A stretch of DNA of 64,000 nt from Phil1 sp964487565 (GCA_964487565.1 CAZARN010000003.1:62001-126000), one strand, 5' to 3'. Positions 32,352 to 41,636 are shown, counted from the stretch's first letter. Numbers and translations are program-made. Notes: generated from the letters alone by a model not told the origin.

Positions 32352-33680
32352 TTGCCAAAGTATTCCTTCAAGGGCGGCGTGCATCCACTGCATGAGAAAA
32401 AAGAGGGAAAAATGCCCACAAGGAACGAAGCCATAAGAGACTTCGTATCCGACGCGGTGGTCATCCCCATGAACATGCATCTGGGCGCGCCCTCCAAACC
32501 CTGCGTTGCGAAGGGCGATCACGTCAAGGTCGGTCAGCTTATCGGCGAGCCGGTCGGCGGTCTCGGTCTGCCCGTACACGCAAGCATTTCCGGCGAAGTT
32601 ACGGCTGTGGAGCCGCGGCTTACCCTGGGCGCAGGCCCCGTGATGTGCGTGTGCATTCAGAACGATTTCGCTGACGAATGGGTCGAGCTTAAAGGTCTCG
32701 GCAACGTTGAAAACTGCGATCCGGCGTGCATCGTTCCCGCGATAAAGGCGGCGGGCGTGTGCGGCATGGGCGGCGCGAGCTTCCCGACGCATGTCAAGCT
32801 TACCCTTCCGGAGGGCAAGACCTGCGACACGATCATTCTCAACGGCGCGGAGTGCGAAACGTTCCTCACGGCGGATTTCCGCCTGATGCTGGAGCATCCG
32901 CAGCGCATCGTGGACGGCCTTCGCGCGGAGATGCGCGCGCTGGGCGTCAGGCGCGGCGTCATCGCGATCGAGGACAACAAGCCGGAAGCCATCGAGGCCA
33001 TGCGCAAGGCGGCTGCCGGGCGCGACGGCGTCGAAGTTGCCGTGCTTCGCACGAAATACCCGCAGGGCGGTGAAAAACAGCTCATCAACGCGATAACCGG
33101 TCGTCAGGTACCGAGCGGAAAGCTTCCAATCGAGGTGCATACGATAGTGACGAACGTCGGCACGGCCGCAGCTATCGCGGACGCCGTGATCGACGGCAAG
33201 CCCCTCATCGAGCGCATAACAACGGTCACCGGCTGCGTGGAGCATCCGGCCAACCTGCGCATCCGCGTGGGCACGATCGTGGGCGACGTCATCGGTGAGT
33301 GCGGCGGCTATTCGGAAGAACCCGGCAAGCTCGTGCTTGGCGGCGGTATGACCGGCCTTTGCGCGCCGGACGACAACGTGCCCCTCACAAAATCCAGCGG
33401 CGGCGTGGTCGTATATAATGAAAAAGACGCGAAGAGCGTTGAGGAAGAACCCTGCATCCGCTGCGCGCGCTGCGTGGAGGCATGTCCTATCGGCCTCAAT
33501 CCCTATCGCATAAAGCATTTTGCGGACGCCGGCGATCTTGAAGGCGCAAAGGCGAACAACGTTATGGACTGCATCCTCTGCGGCTGCTGCTCATATGCCT
33601 GCCCGTCGAGAAGGTGGCTCACGGCTTCCTTCAAAGTAACAAAGGACGCAATCGCTGCCGCAGCAAGGAGGAAAAAGTGA
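32352..33680 (+). CDS. rnfC: Rnf complex subunit C
   Basis: 442-residue peripheral subunit that takes electrons to or from NADH via FMN and two 4Fe-4S clusters. N-terminal biotin-like/RnfC_N region (GGVHPLHEKKEGK start), the NAD/FMN-binding part with GMGGASFPTHVKL and the NGAECE motif, then two ferredoxin motifs CIRCARCVEACP and CILCGCCSYACP near residues 365-415. Translation start is TTG 32352, preceded by an AGGCAGG site, and the protein then begins MPKYSFKGG as in homologues; the ATG upstream is not. First of five genes in the order C-D-E-A-B. Confidence 0.93.
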   Translation: MPKYSFKGGVHPLHEKKEGKMPTRNEAIRDFVSDAVVIPMNMHLGAPSKPCVAKGDHVKVGQLIGEPVGGLGLPVHASISGEVTAVEPRLTLGAGPVMCVCIQNDFADEWVELKGLGNVENCDPACIVPAIKAAGVCGMGGASFPTHVKLTLPEGKTCDTIILNGAECETFLTADFRLMLEHPQRIVDGLRAEMRALGVRRGVIAIEDNKPEAIEAMRKAAAGRDGVEVAVLRTKYPQGGEKQLINAITGRQVPSGKLPIEVHTIVTNVGTAAAIADAVIDGKPLIERITTVTGCVEHPANLRIRVGTIVGDVIGECGGYSEEPGKLVLGGGMTGLCAPDDNVPLTKSSGGVVVYNEKDAKSVEEEPCIRCARCVEACPIGLNPYRIKHFADAGDLEGAKANNVMDCILCGCCSYACPSRRWLTASFKVTKDAIAAAARRKK

Positions 33681-33681
33681 T

Positions 33682-34689
33682 ATGAAGCTTTATCTTTCGA
33701 CCGCACCTCATATCCGCTGCCCGCAGAGCACACGCTCCATCATGACGGATGTGATCATCGCGCTGGCGCCTGCCACGATCGTCGCCATATGGTATTTCGG
33801 CCTCAACGCCGCGATATCGGTGGCCGTCAGCACATGCTCCGCGGTGCTCTTCGAGTTCCTTTGGCAGAAGCTCACCCACAAGACCGTGCGTATCGGCGAT
33901 ATGTCGGCCGCGGTCACGGGTCTGCTCGTCGGCCTCAACATGCCCGGCAACGCGCCCTGGTGGCTGCCCCTCATCGGAAGCTTTCTTGCGATAATCCTCG
34001 TCAAGCAGCTTTTCGGCGGCATCGGCGACAACTTCGTGAACCCGGCTCTTGCGGCCCGCGCAATTCTGCTTGCAAGCTGGCCTGCGCGCATGAGCTCTTT
34101 CGTCGCGCCTTCATACCTGGTCCAGGCGGACGCCGTGGCGGCGGCTACAGCCGCTTCCGCAGGCGCGGACGCCGTGGCGGCGGCTACAGCCGCTTCCGCA
34201 GGCGCGGACGCCGTGACCGCGGCCACACCCCTTGCCGGCGGCGAGTACAACTTGACGCAGCTCCTTCTCGGTCAGATCCCCGGCACCATCGGCGAGGTAT
34301 GCAAGATCGCCGTGATCGTGGGCTTCCTGTATCTTCTCGTGCGCCGCGTCATTTCATGGCGCATACCGGTCACGCTCATCGCGGTGTTTGCGCTGTTCAT
34401 GTGGATATTCGGCGCTGATCCGCTCACAAGCGTGCTTTCCGGCGGCGTGCTCTTCGGCGCTGTGTTCATGGCGACGGATTACACCACAAGCCCCATGAGC
34501 GAAAAAGGCCAGTTCATATATGCCGCGATGTGCGGCCTCATAATCGCCGTCATCCGCTCCTTCGGCAACTATCCGGAAGGCGTGACATACGGCATACTTG
34601 TGATGAACGTGGTAACCCCGCTTATCGACAAATATATCAAGCCGCGGCTTTACGGCCGCCTGAAGGAGGAGAAAGCCGATGGCAAGTAA
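33682..34689 (+). CDS. rnfD: Rnf complex subunit D with duplicated flavinylation-motif segment
   Basis: 335-residue membrane subunit. Helices before and after an external loop match the NqrB/RnfD family, including the ATDYTTSPMS segment. The covalent FMN site, SGAT in homologues, is here DAVTAATPL with candidate Thr182. Immediately before it lie two perfect 13-residue copies of DAVAAATAASAGA (residues 150-175), so the motif-like segment occurs three times. This enlarges the external loop. It overlaps rnfE by 11 bp and follows rnfC by 1 bp. Confidence 0.92.
   Translation: MKLYLSTAPHIRCPQSTRSIMTDVIIALAPATIVAIWYFGLNAAISVAVSTCSAVLFEFLWQKLTHKTVRIGDMSAAVTGLLVGLNMPGNAPWWLPLIGSFLAIILVKQLFGGIGDNFVNPALAARAILLASWPARMSSFVAPSYLVQADAVAAATAASAGADAVAAATAASAGADAVTAATPLAGGEYNLTQLLLGQIPGTIGEVCKIAVIVGFLYLLVRRVISWRIPVTLIAVFALFMWIFGADPLTSVLSGGVLFGAVFMATDYTTSPMSEKGQFIYAAMCGLIIAVIRSFGNYPEGVTYGILVMNVVTPLIDKYIKPRLYGRLKEEKADGK
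34129..34206 (+). repeat. Perfect 39-bp tandem duplication inside rnfD
   Basis: Two identical in-frame 39-bp units (34129-34167 and 34168-34206), followed by a third, diverged unit (34207 on) that holds the actual flavinylation motif. Confidence 0.95.
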
Positions 34690-35323
34690 TAACAAAAACC
34701 TTTCATCGGTGTTCCTCAACGGTATAATCACCGAGAACCCGACGCTGAGGCTGGTGCTTGGCACCTGCCCGACCCTTGCCACGACAACGAGCGCGATAAA
34801 CGCGCTTGGCATGGGCGCCGCGGCGACGTTCGTGCTTATCGGCTCGAACGCGGTCATATCGCTCCTGAGGAACATAATACCCGACAAGGTGCGCATCCCG
34901 GCGTTCATCGTCGTCATTTGCACATTTGTTACCATGGTTCAGATGATAATGCAGGCGTTCGTGCCGGAGCTTTACGCAAGCCTTGGCATGTTCATCCCGC
35001 TCATCGTGGTCAACTGCATAATCTTTGCCCGCGCGGAAGCCTTCGCCAGCAAAAACGGCGTGCTTGCCTCCGCTGTGGACGGCCTTGGCATGGGCATAGG
35101 CTTCACCCTTGCGATAACGGTCATCGGCTGCATCCGCGAGCTTATAGGCAACGGTTCCGTGTTCGGCATCAACCTTCTCGGCGCCGGTTACGAGCCGATG
35201 CTCATCACAGTGCTTGCGCCGGGCGGCTTCATCGTGTTCGGTCTGGTGCTTGGCATTTCAAACTACTTCACCCAGAAGGCCGCAAAGAAAAAGGCCGCTG
35301 AGAAAGGAGTGATCCACGCATGA
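34679..35323 (+). CDS. rnfE: Rnf complex subunit E
   Basis: 214-residue membrane subunit with six helices. Family hallmarks are NGIITENPTLRLVLGTCPTLATTTS at the start, NCIIFARAEAFASKNG and ELIGNGSVFG. It starts inside the last codons of rnfD, leaving no room for the rnfG gene that normally lies between D and E. The stop overlaps the rnfA start (ATGA). Confidence 0.94.
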   Translation: MASNNKNLSSVFLNGIITENPTLRLVLGTCPTLATTTSAINALGMGAAATFVLIGSNAVISLLRNIIPDKVRIPAFIVVICTFVTMVQMIMQAFVPELYASLGMFIPLIVVNCIIFARAEAFASKNGVLASAVDGLGMGIGFTLAITVIGCIRELIGNGSVFGINLLGAGYEPMLITVLAPGGFIVFGLVLGISNYFTQKAAKKKAAEKGVIHA

Positions 35324-35922
35324 GCGAGATTGCAAAGATACTTCTTTTCATGGTGAGCTGCGTGCTCTCCCACAACTTCATCTTCTCCCGCTTCCTCGGC
35401 TGCTGCCCGTTCCTGGGCGTGTCGAGCAAGGTGGAAACGGCGGCGGGCATGGGCCTTGCGGTCACGTTCGTCATGGGTCTTGCCTCGCTGTTCACCTACC
35501 TCGTATACAAATATGTTCTCATGCCGCTGGGCCTCGAGTATCTGAACACAATATCGTTCATACTCGTCATCGCCTGCCTTGTGCAGCTCGTTGAGATGTT
35601 CATCAAGAAGAGCAGCCCCTCCCTGTATAAGGCGCTGGGCATTTATCTTCCCCTCATCACCACCAACTGCGCGGTGCTGGGCGTCACCATCCTCAACGTC
35701 AACGAAGGCTATATGGTGGCTGATCTCGGCCTGCTCTATTCCATACTCAACGGCGTGTTCGGCGCGCTGGGCTTCCTGCTTGCGATCGTACTGATGGCAG
35801 GCGTCCGCGAGAGGCTTCAGACCTCGAAGATTCCGGAATGCCTGAAGGGCTTTTCAAGCTCGCTCATCATCGCCGGCCTCATGAGCATCGCATTCATGGG
35901 CTTCGCGGGCCTGGGCGGCTAA
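35320..35922 (+). CDS. rnfA: Rnf complex subunit A
   Basis: 200-residue membrane subunit paralogous to RnfE, with the motif HNFIFSRFLGCCPFLGVS near the start and TTNCAVLGVTILNV in the middle. The paired Cys residues of RnfA and RnfE coordinate an iron-sulfur centre within the membrane in known structures; the Cys in RFLGCCPF and TTNC are retained. Overlaps rnfE by 4 bp. Confidence 0.94.
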   Translation: MSEIAKILLFMVSCVLSHNFIFSRFLGCCPFLGVSSKVETAAGMGLAVTFVMGLASLFTYLVYKYVLMPLGLEYLNTISFILVIACLVQLVEMFIKKSSPSLYKALGIYLPLITTNCAVLGVTILNVNEGYMVADLGLLYSILNGVFGALGFLLAIVLMAGVRERLQTSKIPECLKGFSSSLIIAGLMSIAFMGFAGLGG

Positions 35923-35935
35923 GGAGGATACAGCA

Positions 35936-36751
35936 ATGAATTGGATCCCGGTTATATTTGCTTTCGGCGTGCTCGGCATAATGGGCCTCGTGTTCGGCAT
36001 AATGCTGACCGTTGCGGACAAGAAGCTTGCGGTTGAGACCGATCCGCGCATCGCCAAGGTGCGCGAAGCGCTCGGCGGCGCCAACTGCGGCGCCTGCGGC
36101 TATGCCGGCTGCGATGCGTTCGCGGAGGCTGTGGTGCTTGGCAAGGCGAAGCCGAACGGCTGCCCCGCGGGCAACGCCGCGGCTGTGGGCGAAGCGCTCG
36201 GCATAAAGGTCGAGGAAGGCGAAAAGATGGTCGCCCGCGTGATATGTCAGGGGCATAACGGCATCGCGAAGGAACGTTATGAGTATGACGGTTACAGGAG
36301 CTGCACGGCCGCCGCCGCCATGGCGGGCGGACCGAAAATGTGCTCCTTTGCCTGCATAGGCCTCGGCGACTGCATGAAGTCGTGCGCTTTCGGCGCGATC
36401 TCAATGGAAAACGGCATCGCGCATATCGATGAAAACAAGTGCAAGGCCTGCGGCAACTGCATTGATACCTGCCCGCGTTCCGCCATACGGCTCGTCCCGG
36501 CGGAGGCGAAGGTTATGGTGCTTTGCCGCAACAGCGACACCGGCCGTGTCGCCCGCGCCGCGTGCATGAAGGCCTGTATCGCCTGCGGACGCTGCGTCAA
36601 GGAGTGCAAGTATCAGGCGATCACCATTGAAAACGGTTTTGCCACGATCGACGTTACAAAGTGCACCCGCTGCGGCGAATGCGCCAAGGTATGTCCCTGC
36701 GGCTGCATAATGGACTATACCGTGAACGACGGCGAAGAAGAGTCCAAATAA
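35936..36751 (+). CDS. rnfB: Rnf complex subunit B
   Basis: 271-residue subunit that accepts electrons from ferredoxin. One N-terminal membrane helix (1-25); a 4Fe-4S domain with the pattern GANCGACGYAGCDAF and a downstream NGCPAG (about 50-80); then a Cys set at about 132-145; and ferredoxin motifs CKACGNCIDTCP, CIACGRCVKECK and CTRCGECAKVCPCGC. GGAGG lies before the ATG. Last gene of the operon, followed by a hairpin terminator. Confidence 0.94.
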   Translation: MNWIPVIFAFGVLGIMGLVFGIMLTVADKKLAVETDPRIAKVREALGGANCGACGYAGCDAFAEAVVLGKAKPNGCPAGNAAAVGEALGIKVEEGEKMVARVICQGHNGIAKERYEYDGYRSCTAAAAMAGGPKMCSFACIGLGDCMKSCAFGAISMENGIAHIDENKCKACGNCIDTCPRSAIRLVPAEAKVMVLCRNSDTGRVARAACMKACIACGRCVKECKYQAITIENGFATIDVTKCTRCGECAKVCPCGCIMDYTVNDGEEESK

Positions 36752-36776
36752 ACAAAGGTCTCGATCAAGTGAAAAT

Positions 36777-36804
36777 GCGGGCCGCCCATATTCGGGCGGC
36801 CCGC
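36777..36804 (+). terminator. Terminator after rnfB
   Basis: GCGGGCCGCCC-ATATTC-GGGCGGCCCGC, an 11 bp perfect stem followed by TTCGGTTC. Confidence 0.75.
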
Positions 36805-36871
36805 TTCGGTTCATTCAACATGCGCCGTGGATCCTGAACGCAGGTTCAGGGATAAAAGCCGTCATTCGGCG

Positions 36872-37711
36872 TTAACTGAACAAATTTGCGAGCGCCGCGT
36901 AATCCTCCTCGTTCATAACGCCGTAACGTCCGTCTGTGCCGTACTGGATGGCCGGGCGACCGTCAATGATGTAAGCATAGTATTCGGCAACATCGTTTGA
37001 GGACGTTATGATCTCCCGTATGCGGAAGCAGCTTTCGATGCTTTCGATGGCGGGGCCCTGATAAGAGGCCGATTTCACCAGATAATTGTCTATCATACGG
37101 CGGCAAAGCTCATTTTCGTCTTTTCCAATCGGATAGGCGCGTATCAGCTGTTCTTTGCCGAAAGCGAGCCTTGATATCATGTATGCGTTTTGTTCCGCAT
37201 CGGCGAGCTGCATCTCAAGCAATTCATCGATCTTCTCTGCCGACGCGCCGAACTTCAGGATGTTTCCACCGGCCGTGTAATCTGCCCATGTGCGCGAATA
37301 ATCTTCCGTGATACCGTCTGTGCCGTCCGTGACGGAGAACTCAATGCTCGTCACTTTTTCGCTCAGGGCGAACAGTATAAGCGCCTGCCTTGAAAAGGTG
37401 TTTGCGTCAATGACATTGCTCAAATCATTGAGGCCGTCCGCGTCCGTCCTGAATTCGACGCCAAGCCGGCCGTCATCGATGTGCGACAGGAGGACGTTCG
37501 GCGACGAGTTCAACATATCGGGGTATTCCAGCGATCCGACCGATTCGGTCAGTTCGGCGTCACAGTCGCTGCGCCCCGAACCGTTTTTGAACAGCTTTCG
37601 CGCATAGGACGAACATGCCGGCGTCCGCATACAGCATGCCGAGAAAGCGGTCGCCAATACGCCGAGGACCAGACAAACGGCCGTCTGCCGCAGAATTAGT
37701 CTGTATTTCAT
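36872..37711 (-). CDS. Putative lipoprotein, possibly DUF4825
   Basis: 279-residue exported protein. The signal peptide is MKYRLILRQTAVCLVLGVLA, with Cys in FSACC as a possible lipid anchor. The mature part has a segment (LLSHIDDGRLGVEF, then SRQALILFALSEKVTSIEFSV) resembling DUF4825 domains found in lipoproteins near sigma or BlaR systems; this is a tentative match. ATG 37711 is preferred over 37732 since GAGGA precedes it and the signal peptide starts there. TATAAT on the minus strand is just upstream. It stands alone between rnfB and the ABC exporter operon. Confidence 0.65.
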   Translation of the reverse strand: MKYRLILRQTAVCLVLGVLATAFSACCMRTPACSSYARKLFKNGSGRSDCDAELTESVGSLEYPDMLNSSPNVLLSHIDDGRLGVEFRTDADGLNDLSNVIDANTFSRQALILFALSEKVTSIEFSVTDGTDGITEDYSRTWADYTAGGNILKFGASAEKIDELLEMQLADAEQNAYMISRLAFGKEQLIRAYPIGKDENELCRRMIDNYLVKSASYQGPAIESIESCFRIREIITSSNDVAEYYAYIIDGRPAIQYGTDGRYGVMNEEDYAALANLFS

Positions 37712-37770
37712 GATCTGATCTTCCTCTTTCATTTATATTCTTATTATAGCACCCGCGGTTTCCGCCTGCA

Positions 37771-39129
37771 TTATTCGCTTTTTATGGCTTCAAGCGCGGA
37801 TATGCGCACGGCTTTGTTGGCGGGATAGTAGCCGGAGCCAAGACCGATGCAGATGGAAAACACTATCGCGAATGCCAAAAGCCAAAGCGGGATGACCGAG
37901 ATGCGGCTGCCAGGCGTCGTCAGGACCGTTAAAATGGCGCCGGGCGATGTTATAGCATCCTTGTTGGATATGATGTTCATGAGCACCGATATCAGCACGC
38001 TCACCACGCTGCCCACAAGGCCGCCTATTAGGCCGATCGCCCCCGCCTCCATGAGAAAAAGCGTGCGTATGTCGTGTACATAGCAGCCGAGGGCCTTCAT
38101 TATGCCGATCTCGCGGGTACGCTCGGATATCGACATTATCATGGTGTTGGTTATGCCAAGCGCAGCGACGAACAGCGATATCGCGCCGAGACCGCCAAGC
38201 ATCAGCTGTTTCTGGTGGGCTTCCTTTTCCATGGGCTTGCGTATGCTTTCCATGGAACTCGTCTGGAAGCCCATCTTTTTTATCTGCTGCTCCACACCCG
38301 CAACCTTGTCTATGCCGGACACCTTGACGAGCACCGTGGAATAGGTGCTGCCGCGGTTTATCGACTGACCGGCGGACTGCATCGCCTTGTCGATGAGGCT
38401 CTGCAATAGCTTTATGTCCATTATGATACCTTCGGAGGTCTCATAGCCCTTGGAATAGTCCTCCTTGACTCTGCCGGTAATTTCAAGCTGCATGCTGACG
38501 GGCTTGGCTTCGCCGTATGTGAGCTCTAACGTGATCGGAGTTTTTGTGGCGTCGAAGTAAGCGTCGGGCGGCTCACCCACGGTGCCGTCGTCGTGATACA
38601 TGCTGTAAAGGTCCACGGTGTTTGCGCCTTCGGGGCGCATGGTGTCCTTGAAGCTGTATTCAAAGTACTGACCGACAAGCGCCGCGTTCTGAGAGCCGAC
38701 GGGGATGTTGTCCCCGGCAAGGAGCTTGTAGCCGAGCCTGGGTATCGCGTCTGCGTCAAGGCCTGCCGCAGAACCCCAATCGGCGACGTAACGTCTGTCG
38801 GTTCCGGCATAAAGCTTCAGGGACACGCTGTCGGCGCCGAGCTTGGGCGTTGCCGCCTCGACCCCGTCAAACGAGGAGAATTCCTTGACCGCGGCCGCGT
38901 CGAGCTTTTTGCCGCGCTTGCCGCCGGATTGCGGGGATACGTTGATGATCGTAAGATCGCCCATCTCCGCGAGCGTTTTTTCCTGGGTCTCCTTCATGCC
39001 GATACCTATCGACACCATGATGACGATGGAGCAGCACCCTATGAGCACGCCAAGCACCGTAAGCAGCGTGCGTGATTTCCTGCGCAGCAGGTTCTGCACG
39101 CACATGCGGATAAGATCCTGCCTTTGCAT
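37771..39129 (-). CDS. MacB-like ABC transporter permease (FtsX fold)
   Basis: 452-residue permease. Membrane helix at residues about 20-43 (LLTVLGVLIGCCSIVIMVSIGIGM), a large extracellular MacB_PCD domain (about 45-310), then the FtsX domain with three helices (about 315-440), including SISERTREIGIMKALG and the C-terminal YPANKAVRISALEAIKSE. These are diagnostic of MacB/LolCE-type proteins that move substrates from the membrane outward by mechanotransmission. Strong GGAGGG before the ATG. It follows the NEW3-domain gene by 3 bp and forms an operon with the ATPase. Confidence 0.9.
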   Translation of the reverse strand: MQRQDLIRMCVQNLLRRKSRTLLTVLGVLIGCCSIVIMVSIGIGMKETQEKTLAEMGDLTIINVSPQSGGKRGKKLDAAAVKEFSSFDGVEAATPKLGADSVSLKLYAGTDRRYVADWGSAAGLDADAIPRLGYKLLAGDNIPVGSQNAALVGQYFEYSFKDTMRPEGANTVDLYSMYHDDGTVGEPPDAYFDATKTPITLELTYGEAKPVSMQLEITGRVKEDYSKGYETSEGIIMDIKLLQSLIDKAMQSAGQSINRGSTYSTVLVKVSGIDKVAGVEQQIKKMGFQTSSMESIRKPMEKEAHQKQLMLGGLGAISLFVAALGITNTMIMSISERTREIGIMKALGCYVHDIRTLFLMEAGAIGLIGGLVGSVVSVLISVLMNIISNKDAITSPGAILTVLTTPGSRISVIPLWLLAFAIVFSICIGLGSGYYPANKAVRISALEAIKSE

Positions 39130-39132
39130 GTT

Positions 39133-40914
39133 TTAACCCTCCGCGTCGTCTTTCCACTCGAACGTGGACTTGCGAGCGCTTTTCTTTTTGGAAGACTTTA
39201 TTTTTTTGACGGTCAAGACCGTTCCGCCGCCAAGCAGCGCAACGCCTCCCAGAATATACCATATCAGGCCGCTGCTTTTGGGCGTTTCTTCGATCTCGAC
39301 GGGATTGCCGTCAGTCGCCGGATCATATGCCGGTTCATCCACTGTCAACGATATGGGTATCTCCTTGGTTTGCAGCTTGCCGCTGGCGTCCTCATATGTC
39401 AACGTGACGGTGGCGTTCACGGTTCCCGCGGCGTCGGGAGTGAGCACGAAGTTTATGCTGCCGCTTTTGCCGGGCTCGAGGTTGCCTATGTTCTGCACGC
39501 TTCCGAGCGCGGGCACATTGACGGTGAGCTTGGCCTGCACGTTTGACACGTCGCTCTTGCCCTTGTTCATGTAGTTGAGTGAAACGGTGGTTTCATTGCC
39601 AACGGTAACGCTCGCGGGCAGGGGGTTCAGGGTCACGTCAAAGCGGTCGGGCTGGAATATCTGTATGGAAAGCTTCTGCGTTATGGTGACGGGAGAACGC
39701 TTGTTGTTGTCCACATATTCGTATTTGAATGTAAGCGTCACTTCGGCCACGCCGGGTTTCGCGGAGGGCAGCGCCAACAGCTTTACCTTCTCGCTTTTGG
39801 CTTCTTCTTTTCCTATTGCAGCGTAGTAGAAGGTGTTTGACGAGTTGGAAAGACTCAGCCCCTCGCCGGGCTCAATTGTCATGACCACGTTTTCCGCCTT
39901 ATGTTTGGAGCTGGTGTTCATGAAATCGAGCGCAAGATCGAATTCGGAGCCTGCCGCGATCAGCCCGCTGCCGTCGCCGAAGGTGTATTTCTGCAATATA
40001 ATGTTGGGCTGCGGGCCGTCGGGACGGTTGGCGTCAGGCGTCGTGGTCCTGGCAAGGAGGTTCAGTTTGTCCGAGGCAGTGCCCTGAACACTGGCTTCAC
40101 CGTTGAAATAGTTGAACTTCGCTTCGACCGATATAGTCTGCTGCTCGGCGGATACGGCTTTTGCGACCCTGAAACGCATGGGTATGCTGGCCACACGTCC
40201 GGCCGGGAGATTCCCTATCGGGAAAGAGGAAGCGTTTTCGAGGAGCAGCAGCGCTTCCGACGTGCTTATGGTAACGAGCGCGTTTTCCATGTTTACGTTG
40301 CCCATGTTGGTGAACGACAGCACGATCGTCACCTCGTCGCCGGCGTTAAGGGCGGGCACGTCGCTTCTGGATATGCGAAGGTACGGCGCGGGTATGGCGG
40401 AAGGCGCGGGAGTCGCGGTGGGCTGGGGGGCGACATATTCCTCGCATTCGTATATGGTCACCTCGCCCTGCGTATACACGGCGGCTTCTTCGCCGATCTT
40501 TCGCTCGCCCAGCATGAACCTGAACGTCCTGCCGCTGCCGGAATACACGCAGTCAGGGAATGTCAGCTTCATTTCAAGCGCCGAGTCGCCCGTGGAGGTC
40601 ACCTTGGCCGTGGGCTGCGTACCCGTCGAAAAGCTGTCCACAACCCGGCTGAGGTCGAGCGGGAACGAGAGGTCAAGCTCGCTTGTTTTGAGCGCTGTGT
40701 TCTTTATTGTAAGCTCGATGCTTGCCGTATCGCCCTTTACGAGCCTGGTCACGGGGTTGCCGCCGCGAAGCACGCGGTAACCTGTGACGACGATGTCGCT
40801 TTGACCGGTTCCCGCGGACGTCGCAGTGCCTTCTGCGGCAGCGATGGTCGACAGCGACAGTATGAAAACGGCTGCCAGTATCAGGGACGTTACTCTTTTG
40901 ATGCGTGAACTCAT
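39133..40914 (-). CDS. Exported NEW3/CARDB-type multi-domain protein with C-terminal anchor
   Basis: 593 residues. Signal peptide 1-28, then three or four Ig-like beta domains of the CARDB/NEW3 type; recognisable strands are IELTIKNTALKTSELDLSF, VTIVLSFTNMGNVNMENALV, FDLALDFMNTSSKHKAENVV and TVSLNYMNKGKSDVSNVQ. A Pro/Thr-rich hinge (QPTATPAPSAIPAP) lies near residue 160. A membrane helix (about 555-577) and a Lys/Ser-rich cytoplasmic tail close the protein. It sits between ATPase and permease with overlapping or nearly overlapping ends, so it probably works as the external partner of the exporter, in place of a MacA-type protein. Confidence 0.82.
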   Translation of the reverse strand: MSSRIKRVTSLILAAVFILSLSTIAAAEGTATSAGTGQSDIVVTGYRVLRGGNPVTRLVKGDTASIELTIKNTALKTSELDLSFPLDLSRVVDSFSTGTQPTAKVTSTGDSALEMKLTFPDCVYSGSGRTFRFMLGERKIGEEAAVYTQGEVTIYECEEYVAPQPTATPAPSAIPAPYLRISRSDVPALNAGDEVTIVLSFTNMGNVNMENALVTISTSEALLLLENASSFPIGNLPAGRVASIPMRFRVAKAVSAEQQTISVEAKFNYFNGEASVQGTASDKLNLLARTTTPDANRPDGPQPNIILQKYTFGDGSGLIAAGSEFDLALDFMNTSSKHKAENVVMTIEPGEGLSLSNSSNTFYYAAIGKEEAKSEKVKLLALPSAKPGVAEVTLTFKYEYVDNNKRSPVTITQKLSIQIFQPDRFDVTLNPLPASVTVGNETTVSLNYMNKGKSDVSNVQAKLTVNVPALGSVQNIGNLEPGKSGSINFVLTPDAAGTVNATVTLTYEDASGKLQTKEIPISLTVDEPAYDPATDGNPVEIEETPKSSGLIWYILGGVALLGGGTVLTVKKIKSSKKKSARKSTFEWKDDAEG

Positions 40915-41636
40915 GCTTTTGTTGCCTCCGTATTGCGGTTTATCTTTATTCCCACGATCTCGCCGTCGAGGAGGGAGACTATGCGGTCTGCATAATCGGC
41001 CATTTCCGGATCGTGCGAAACAAGCACTATGGTCTGGTGGTATTCATGCGCGAAGCTGCGTATCATGTCCATGACCTCGACGGTGGTCTTCGAATCGAGG
41101 TTGCCCGTGGGTTCGTCGGCGAACACCACGGCGGGTCTGGCTATGAACGCCCTTGCTATGCCGACGCGCTGCTGCTGTCCGCCGGACATCTGCGAGGGAT
41201 AATGGTCAAGCCTGTGCGCAAGGCCAACATCCTTGAGCATACGCGCTGCGGCCTTTTCGCGCACTTCCTTAGGAACGCCGCGAAACATCAGCGGCATTGC
41301 CACGTTTTCGATTGCAGTCAGCGAGGGGAGCAGGTTATATGACTGGAACACGAAGCCCAGATGCTCCTGACGAAACCTTGCGAGCGCGTCCTCATCAAGC
41401 TCGCCTATAGGCACGCCGCCTATGGAAACGCTGCCGCCGGTGGGCCGCTCCATGCCGGCAAGCTGGTTGAGCAGCGTGCTTTTGCCGGAGCCGGACGTGC
41501 CGAATATGCAGCATATCTCGCCCTTTGGGATGCTCAGGTCTATACATTTGAGCGCCACTACGACCTCGTCGCCTACGGCGTATTCCTTGCGAAGCGAGCG
41601 CACCTCGATGATACCCTTCTTTTTCCCGGCTTCCAT
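40911..41636 (-). CDS. LolD/MacB-type ABC transporter ATPase
   Basis: 241-residue ATPase. Walker A FGTSGSGKST, Q-loop FVFQSYNLLPSL, signature QMSGGQQQR, Walker B VVFADEPTGNLD and switch His in LVSHD are all intact. FQSYNLLP and DEPTGNLDS mark the MacB/LolD/FtsE branch. Its stop overlaps the start of the NEW3 gene by 4 bp. Upstream lies a TTTATTAAG direct repeat, likely the site of the adjacent OmpR-type regulator. Confidence 0.93.
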   Translation of the reverse strand: MEAGKKKGIIEVRSLRKEYAVGDEVVVALKCIDLSIPKGEICCIFGTSGSGKSTLLNQLAGMERPTGGSVSIGGVPIGELDEDALARFRQEHLGFVFQSYNLLPSLTAIENVAMPLMFRGVPKEVREKAAARMLKDVGLAHRLDHYPSQMSGGQQQRVGIARAFIARPAVVFADEPTGNLDSKTTVEVMDMIRSFAHEYHQTIVLVSHDPEMADYADRIVSLLDGEIVGIKINRNTEATKA

